From Cristatella mucedo (taxonomy: Eukaryota > Bryozoa > Phylactolaemata > Cristatellidae), in NCBI GenBank assembly GCA_009760855.2, contig WPIO01000187.1, positions 255,501 to 319,500 on the forward strand: a DNA stretch of 64,000 bases. The letters are read 5' to 3'. The notes below the pieces were generated by a model. It was not told the origin of the DNA, ran no database searches, and worked only from the letters and a program-made list of their open reading frames with translations. Numbering within the stretch: the stretch's first letter is position 1; each line of letters starts with the position of its first letter. The position numbers and the translations under genes are program-made. Positions 59,401 to 64,000 of this stretch are shown piece by piece.

Positions 59401-61929
59401 CACATTACGATACTTATAGCCGACCTGCTGTCTCAATATCAAGCAGCTTGCAGGACTCAAGGGTCTGCCACTCAGACTGTAGTTCCCTCAATTCTGCTGT
59501 TGTACCAGATTACCCATCCAAAATACTTCCTAATAATCCTTTACATCGCACAATTCCCTGAGACTGATTGTTTAGATGTGCCTCTAACAAAAGCGTATAC
59601 TCTCACAGCCTTGAAATCTTTACCGACCGACATCACGACATCATCTAATTTGGTGACGACAGAATCAAAGTTAAGACCCACATGTTTCTCACGGCATTTG
59701 TTCTGTCAGAGCCTAGGCTTGCCTGCTTCGAAAGTCGCAGTTGCCACATCGCACTATTTGTCTCCGACTAACGATGGGTTCACATCAAGCAGCTGACCGA
59801 CTACAAGGTTCCGCCATTCGCCATGACGCTGTCACAGCGAATTGCCGATTAACACGAGGAGAAATCTCGGTATTGGCCATTCGCGTTTCTCTTTTTTTCT
59901 CCAGATTAGTTACGCTGAGCTTTCGGCAATGCTGGATAAGAGTCTGAGCTGGAACAGACGGTTTCTCGGCTACGCTCGTCGCGAAATTACCTCACTGTCA
60001 GATTTTGGGAAGATCTTGTTCTCGGCGCTGCAGATGCAGTCGATGAAACTGTACATGACGGTAAGAATTGACTGGTTACTCGCCCAGATCCTAATGCTGA
60101 AGAAAATGATGCGCCAGCTGTATGTCATGTTCTTTTTAGGGCAAAGACCTCGATCGCACCGTAGGGCTTAACACAGACTATGTTGGCACAATGGACTTTT
60201 CCATGGACGACGCCGATATCGAGTTTCTTACTCAGGTATTGATCTATGTCTGCTTGCCACTCGATGGTGTCCATCGATTGTATGCATTTTCTGTGTCCGT
60301 AATTGTGTATGTCTGACTTCCATTGTGACGAAAGTCTAAGGTATTTACTGGCGTCAAATATCGAACTCTTGGTAGTAACTTTTTTAATGTAACGTATCTC
60401 CGTCTGTAACTCCACAAAGCCATAAAGACCATGTGGGTGTTACCCAGGAGAGTTTTGTATAGCCCACTAACACCCTAAACGGCATTCGGTAGCCAGCAGA
60501 ATCCGTCTCACGCAACAAAGAGAAAGTGGAAAGATTAGCAGATTCGGGAGAGCAGTTGAGATTGTGAGTAGCATGGAAGTAGCAGCTCGGGGCCGCTGAA
60601 AAGGATGTGCCATAGTCGGCAGCAGGTGAGTAGTTGACGTTGTGTAAGAATTGTGGAACCGAGTTACACAGTCTAGGATCTCCAGAGCTAAAACTTCTGT
60701 CGCCCACTGTCTTTAAGCGAAAGAACGGAACAGATAATTTATTGCCCACACAGGACGTGAGGGTGCGAAGAGGCTGAAACTGGTGCAGCAGTTCAGCTAG
60801 GTACGATGGAGCCAAGCCGTGGCGGGCCATGTGGGTCAGCCTAAAACCTATGCTCTCTATCCGTCGCTCAACCGGCATCCATCCTAGCTTTTTTAGCAAA
60901 AGAGACACATGATCAAACCTCTGGGACTTGAAGACGAGCCTTGCAGCCATATTCATAGTCACCTGCAGTGGCCTAGTTGCTTTCTTTGGTAGCCGAGCCA
61001 AAAGGGAATTATAATAATGAAAAGCCGAGACAGAACTAATGAGCTAGTTAAATCTTTTGCAAGCCACTGTTGAAGACAGCTCCTATCTTGGATAGGGACT
61101 TATGGGTAAGGTGCTCCCACTTTAAGACTCTCACTTTTCTGCGTCTTTCTTCTATAGATGTCAGTTCATTCTCGGTGCAGAACCGAGATAGCTTTAGTAA
61201 CACCGACTGCAATTTGACTATTACCTTCGATTAACACAACTGAGACTTCGAGGCCGTTCCACTAAGTCATTTCTCTACGTTCGGTAACTAGTTTCTGTGA
61301 TGTACCTCGAAGTTGGATAGTTGATGTTTTTAGCATTACGTTTCGTAATGTGCGCCCTATTTGGTGAGCCGTGATGGCACACTAGGTAAGGCGTTTGCTC
61401 TTCACGGCCGAGGTCGTGGGTTCGAATCCTTAGGTGGGTGATTCTTTATCGCAGGCGCAAGTGGCAGTGATGGCCGTAAAGGCTCGTCTATCGCTGTACA
61501 AAATAGGCTGCTAAATCAGCTAATATTTTCTCCTTTATGAGCTTGCATTTATATACTCGAACGTTTCTCCTTCTCGTGCAAATACTAAAACTAATACTAA
61601 TAATACTACTACTACTCCCGATTCCTCGCTACGTCTGTTTTTTCCGGTGGGCTCGCTAGGCTAAGCGAGCGTATCTAGCCATCCTGGCATGCTGTAAGTA
61701 ACTAGGGCTAAATGGTGGCCTCCTGTTCCGCTAGTGGCTAGGCTAGCCAAAAGTCGACAGAGCCAGTTCTTGGCCTTGGCATTTGTGGTCTGGGCTGGAC
61801 CACTCAGCGGCTTCGCCCTGACGTTCGCGCTTTCTTTGTTCTTTATAGCAAGGTTACGAAACTACGAAAGCGTTCCTGCTAAAATATGCTCGATCACGCA
61901 GGCTGGAAAAGCGAAAGGCGCTGGCGTAG
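47680..61929 (+). CDS. Patatin-like phospholipase with EF-hand region and N-myristoylation motif, copy B (562 aa, 13 exons, complete)
   Basis: Exons: 47680-48012, 50629-50770, 50863-50999, 53003-53138, 53519-53617, 56688-56818, 56962-57053, 57178-57262, 57493-57582, 57689-57799, 59905-60060, 60140-60235, 61849-61929 (TAG). Exons 2-12 match copy A in length and phase one for one; no frameshift or premature stop is seen. Key residues: MGLGFS N-terminus (Gly2, Ser6), GGGGKG at 98-103, GASAG with Ser127, DGG with Asp269, canonical EF loop at 446-457 (DLNDDGV-ISYAE). Exon 1 has a different linker, rich in Q, P and E. The start has A at -3 and G at +4. Introns are swollen by LINEs, SINEs and a palindromic element, yet exons are intact, which argues for a working gene. 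The exon 3 donor (gtttga) is weak. Which lipid class it cleaves cannot be read from the sequence. Confidence 0.93.
48300..50090 (+). mobile_element. LINE A copies in copy B intron 1
   Basis: 48,300-48,365 is an isolated LINE A 3' end. 48,535-50,090 is a longer RT copy (SQSKKTTSPLDSIPTVMLLR, then decayed RT, then FRSRNILAPVYLSDLL) ending gtcgctttatcaagtgcatt and ATT repeats. Several stops and frameshifts are present. Confidence 0.85.
50195..50265 (-). mobile_element. LINE A 3' tail fragment
   Basis: aataacaacagtaatacact and gagagaactcaatctctttc, the complement of the last ~70 bp of the family, in copy B intron 1. Confidence 0.65.
50629..50999 (+). CDS. Copy B exons 2-3: catalytic serine GASAG
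   Basis: Exon 2 (50629-50770) encodes CLHEAGIKGKRFAGASAG, then AITATLLALNLPLDVAQKYM and SLDMTDILN. Exon 3 (50863-50999) encodes DHSYGYLSIIPNLLRHFGWN, then RGERFLDFFGQILEEHTGNK and DITFEQ. The 92-bp intron between them is among the shortest in the gene. Confidence 0.94.
51085..51160 (-). mobile_element. LINE A 3' tail fragment, degenerate
   Basis: agtaataacagtaatagaac and gagcacttcgcctgtgctg resemble the complement of the family end. Confidence 0.4.
51879..51972. repeat. (TA)n-rich stretch
   Basis: TA runs broken by tatttaatatat, with a local inverted match around tctataaataaa and tttatagaaac. Confidence 0.85.
52280..52900 (+). mobile_element. Divergent half-copy of the palindromic element, split by a LINE A end
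   Basis: 52,280-52,660 follows the left arm at 16.26-16.6 kb in order (gggtaccc..taaagacaaa, atctacagataa, attgttgaggtgca, gttaggctctgctt). 52,790-52,900 continues with the centre (ttttggtttagcgatatagc, catcaaactttgtggag). The right arm is absent. It lies in copy B intron 3. Confidence 0.7.
52665..52790 (-). mobile_element. LINE A 3' end nested in palindromic element
   Basis: (AAT)n, then acacacttaataaagtgtcc and gagaactcaatctatttcta, then ttgctgcaaaggaaacacg. It interrupts sequence related to the 16.2-17.1 kb palindrome. Confidence 0.75.
53003..53617 (+). CDS. Copy B exons 4-5: patatin core and catalytic DGG
   Basis: Exon 4 (53003-53138) encodes LYTKFGNELCIVAVNTNLKA, then AEYFHVKTTPNMTIRLAVRM and SMSIP. 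Exon 5 (53519-53617) encodes GFFAAVPYRDKQSRINYYVD, then GGVICNYPIHIFD, with catalytic Asp269. A (TA)n tract of about 60 bp lies in the intron between them. Confidence 0.94.
53375..53434. repeat. (TA)n microsatellite
   Basis: About 29 TA units in copy B intron 4. Confidence 0.95.
54040..56050 (-). mobile_element. LINE family B (L2/CR1-like), long RT copy in copy B intron 5
   Basis: On the minus strand, in order: SAEKLSAFFTENI and SSPEDPIPSSLWSSLADQLG upstream of the RT, then the RT with GYHFYADDSQLFFSFKPPES, SETFLKLNNNKTKLLLIGHP, and the C-terminal VPVLGLKTVGDRSFSSAGPR-VWNSLP. A decayed stretch near 55,200-55,570 carries stops and frameshifts. The 3' end is near 54,040 (aatgtatgtatctccgcctg on the plus strand). 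Confidence 0.88.
56318..56480 (+). mobile_element. tRNA-derived SINE, near full length, in copy B intron 5
   Basis: The A box tggcacactagg, the hairpin cacgacctcgg..gaggtcgtg, the B box gggttcaattcc and the body and tail are all present. The tail is followed by an A/T-rich stretch. Confidence 0.85.
56688..57053 (+). CDS. Copy B exons 6-7: end of patatin domain
   Basis: Exon 6 (56688-56818) encodes WWLSLKPEDSFYKKLRPLSA, then IPRLLDKADRFGTFNEKTLG and FVV. Exon 7 (56962-57053) starts after ttccag with YASGEDELHQVELEKRTDKI, then NIPRPDTPLFR. Unlike copy A, no duplicated donor repeat follows exon 6. Confidence 0.9.
57178..57799 (+). CDS. Copy B exons 8-10: EF-hand region, part 1
   Basis: Exon 8 (57178-57262) encodes LKGEFKPLLAHAALTKATDK then FFE. 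Exon 9 (57493-57582) encodes ALRDADFANDCNATISKAEF, a pseudo EF loop. Exon 10 (57689-57799) encodes ETDAILLYGENYDIDKIFKS then LDLNDDGV, with donor gtgagc. Confidence 0.91.
58745..59830 (+). mobile_element. Degenerate LINE A fragments in copy B intron 10
   Basis: 58,745-59,045 retains part of the RT and the 3' end (tttgcagcaaatgtaaagtg, ggcgctatgcaaaag). 59,345-59,830 holds two further decayed pieces of the C-terminal region (gtcgcagttgccacatcgca). Confidence 0.5.
59905..60235 (+). CDS. Copy B exons 11-12: EF-hand region, part 2
   Basis: Exon 11 (59905-60060) opens ISYAELSAMLDKSLSWNRRF and ends MQSMKLYMT|gtaag; its Glu completes the Ca2+ loop begun in exon 10. Exon 12 (60140-60235) encodes GKDLDRTVGLNTDYVGTMDF then SMDDADIEFLTQ. 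A 79-bp intron separates them. Confidence 0.93.
60395..61110 (-). mobile_element. LINE B 3' part in copy B intron 12
   Basis: The minus strand encodes VTMNMAARLVFKSQRFDHVS, YLAELLHQFQPLRTL and VPFFRLKTVGDRSFSSGDPR. Same 3' terminus as the copy at 54,040. Confidence 0.87.
61363..61530 (+). mobile_element. tRNA-derived SINE, near full length, in copy B intron 12
   Basis: Same layout: tggcacactagg A box, gggttcgaatcc B box, degenerate body, tail ggctgctaaatcagctaat. The hairpin arm is partly lost. Confidence 0.85.
61849..61929 (+). CDS. Copy B exon 13: terminal exon
   Basis: 81 bp after ttctttatag. Encodes QGYETTKAFLLKYARSRRLE then KRKALA and stop. QGYExTKAFL is shared with copy A, and the remaining tail diverges to a basic end. 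An ATTAAA at 62,031-62,036 could serve as poly(A) signal. The preceding 1.6-kb intron contains a LINE and a SINE. Confidence 0.88.
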   Translation, partial: QGYETTKAFLLKYARSRRLEKRKALA

Positions 61930-62794
61930 AGGACTTTCGTCTCCGAGGTCACAGATTCACCTTACAAGACCAAGGCCGCATTCCTTTTGCTGGCAGTCAA
62001 AAAAGGCGCTACTATGCATTCTCTGTAACGATTAAACAATAGCCGGCCACATGCCTGTCTCGATCGATGCTTGCTCGCAGTCAGCAGTGCAAAAGAAAAG
62101 TCGTGCGATGCAGAAGGTGTTTACAGCGGGTCGTGGAGCTGTTCTGGATAAGCGCGGCAAAGTCTTCAAGACACACGCGACGAGCGAATTCGCTCAAATC
62201 TCTGCACCCCAGTCAAACTTTCGGACACTTTCTTGCGAAATAAGCGACTGAAGCTGGTGCTTCAGCTAGCTAGCTCGCGTTGGCGTCGAGCCTGGCGACA
62301 ATCAAGGACCACGGCTTTTGAAAAAAAAGTTCGTCCTCGTTAGTTATCTCTCCATTCCCCCCTGCCCGCCTTGGCAAAGTAGAACTGAAGCTAGCTGCCG
62401 AGGCCAAAGGCGCCACGCCACGCCCTGCATGGTTGCTGTCACAGGTCTTGCGCCAGCCAGTGTATCTCTCAACTGTGGTAGAAATGGCACGCGGCAAGAG
62501 ATTCCTGGCTGCTTGCCAGCCTGCTGCTCGAGAGGCGAAACAAAGGCCACTTTTACTCATTGCTTGCTCCGATCGCTGACGTGCTTCCCTGAGTCACGTC
62601 ACGCGGTGCTAGGACGTTTGAAGTGCGACCGTTGGCCGAAGCATGTGAGTTGAGCGAAGCGACGTTCAAACGCACGCATAAAAGAGTGGCGAGGAGGTGA
62701 CGCTTGACAATAGCTTCGACAAGAAGCTAATGCTCAGCATATCCAAGACTGTGTGACCCACTTCCAAGATTCGTATGCGACGGCATCTACTTCC
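61930..62794. other. 3' flank of copy B
   Basis: Contains a possible ATTAAA signal (62,031-62,036). The remaining open frames are short and match nothing I recognise. Confidence 0.5.
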
Positions 62795-62880
62795 CACTGC
62801 AGCAAATGTAAAGCGCCTAGGAAGAGATTGAGTTCTCTGAGGGTGCTTTATCAAGTGCATTATTGTTACTATTACTATGC
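62795..62880 (+). mobile_element. LINE A 3' tail
   Basis: cactgcagcaaatgtaaagc, then gagttctctgagggtgcttt, then ATT/ACT repeats. Confidence 0.75.
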
Positions 62881-62924
62881 GAATCGGCTATAGAACACAT
62901 TGAAAAGAATGAATTCGTAGTAAA

Positions 62925-64000
62925 TTGCATTCAAGATTAAAGAGACACCACTCCACTGAAACTGCCCCTCTCCAAATAACCAATGACATCCTATGCGGCA
63001 ACGGCGACGGGAATGTCACTGCCCAAGCTCTGCTAGATCTTGCAGCTGCCTCTGACATTTATCATTTATTATTATCATTACTTAGTTATACCTTACTCGT
63101 TGTCTGTTTATCACGATATCCTACTTGCACGATTGAGGAAAAATATTGGTCTGGCATAAAAGACACTGACGCAGTTCATCGTATAGGTCAGATCGTGTTC
63201 AATCCGTGTCGAGTGGGTGTCAGGTCTCATCCATTAGACCAGCACCCGTGGATTCCCACATGGGTTCGTCCAAAGTTCTTTACTGTTCTCAATTCAAATC
63301 GAATCTCTGGGAGAAGTGATTCGTGCCCTGAGATCAGCCTCCTATGCTGCAGGTACTCAGCTACATTTACTGTTTAAACCGCCAGAGTCTGCTGCGAATA
63401 TTGGTAAACTGAATGCTTGCCTTGGAGGCATTAGATCCTGGATGTTGGCCAATTTGCTTAATGACTACAAAACGGCACTGCTACTCTCAGGACACCCCTG
63501 GCATCTGGCTAGGCTAGAAGACTTTGATCTTCTAATAGCCGATGCTGTTGTGCAACTGTCACCGTGTGCTCGTAACTTAGGTGTCATTTTTGGCAGCTTC
63601 CTACATTTTGAGTTTCATTAAAAGATTGCCTTTACAGCTATTGACCACGTCTGATTCCGATCACTATCAAAGATTAGGAATTTCCATCACTGTGGCTTCC
63701 AAGCAATGTAAACAGCTCTATGGTTGTGTCTTGGCTAGACAATTGCAATTTCGATTTGGCTGGGCTACCGAAAAAAGCCACTAGGCCACTGCAGCTGGCG
63801 ATGAATATGGCTGCAAGGCTAGTTTACAAACACGAGAGATTTGACCATGCGTTTCCTTAGCCAGAGAAGCTCCAGTGACTTCCGGTCGATCGACGGATAC
63901 GGAGCAAAGTTCTTGTGCTGACCCGCAAGGCCTGCCAAGGCATGGCTCCTTCATATCTAGTTGATCCCCTTCATAAATTTCAGCTTCCTCGTAACTTCAG
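62925..64000 (+). mobile_element. LINE B fragment running off the window edge
   Basis: Encodes LKRHHSTETAPLQITNDILC and ALLDLAAASD, then [31 protein letters not shown] and MAARLVYKHERFDH-like coding, with several frame breaks. Confidence 0.8.

Noticed and set aside
61734-62042. 102-residue frame with a hydrophobic stretch as a small membrane protein
   Set aside because: It overlaps copy B exon 13 in another frame; the conserved reading is QGYETTKAFL.

Overview
This window is animal nuclear DNA, most likely from a marine or other basal invertebrate; I cannot name the species. It has spliced genes with GT-AG introns, tRNA-derived SINEs, L2/CR1-like LINEs, a Ty3/gypsy fragment and abundant microsatellites. 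Nothing in it looks prokaryotic. Coding sequence makes up under 10% of the window and lies in three multi-exon genes. I assembled each one from exon homology plus matching intron phases.

Region 1 (about 98-13,687, + strand) is the 3' part of a TIMELESS/TIMEOUT gene (Tof1/Swi1 family, replication fork protection). Twelve exons join in frame into 744 residues ending at a TAA. The N-terminal half lies upstream of the window. Introns carry SINEs, LINE remnants, microsatellites and an unusual number of CACGTG motifs.

Region 2 (13.7-19.1 kb) is intergenic. It holds a likely LTR end with primer-binding site, an ~850-bp imperfect palindrome (foldback/MITE-like element), SINE and LINE scraps and a 57-bp tandem duplication.

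Region 3 (28,984 down to 19,124, - strand) is a complete 13-exon gene for a 574-residue patatin-like lipase with a C-terminal EF-hand region and an N-terminal MGxxxS myristoylation-type motif.

Region 4 (29-47.6 kb) is about 18.7 kb of repeat-rich DNA. It contains nested LINEs, a decayed Ty3/gypsy element cut short by a LINE, a 390-bp polypurine GGA tract, and a degenerate ~165-bp satellite-like array at 42.8-45.5 kb.

Region 5 (47,680-61,929, + strand) is a second complete 13-exon patatin/EF-hand gene (562 residues). It is divergent (head-to-head) from the first. Exons 2-12 have exactly the same eleven lengths in both copies (142, 137, 136, 99, 131, 92, 85, 90, 111, 156, 96 bp) and the same phases, although introns differ greatly in size and repeat content. 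Both keep the GGGxxG oxyanion motif, GASAG serine and DGG aspartate. This inverted pair of predicted myristoylated, Ca2+-binding phospholipases is the most interesting system in the window.

Region 6 (61.9-64 kb) has no recognised gene and ends in a LINE fragment running off the edge.
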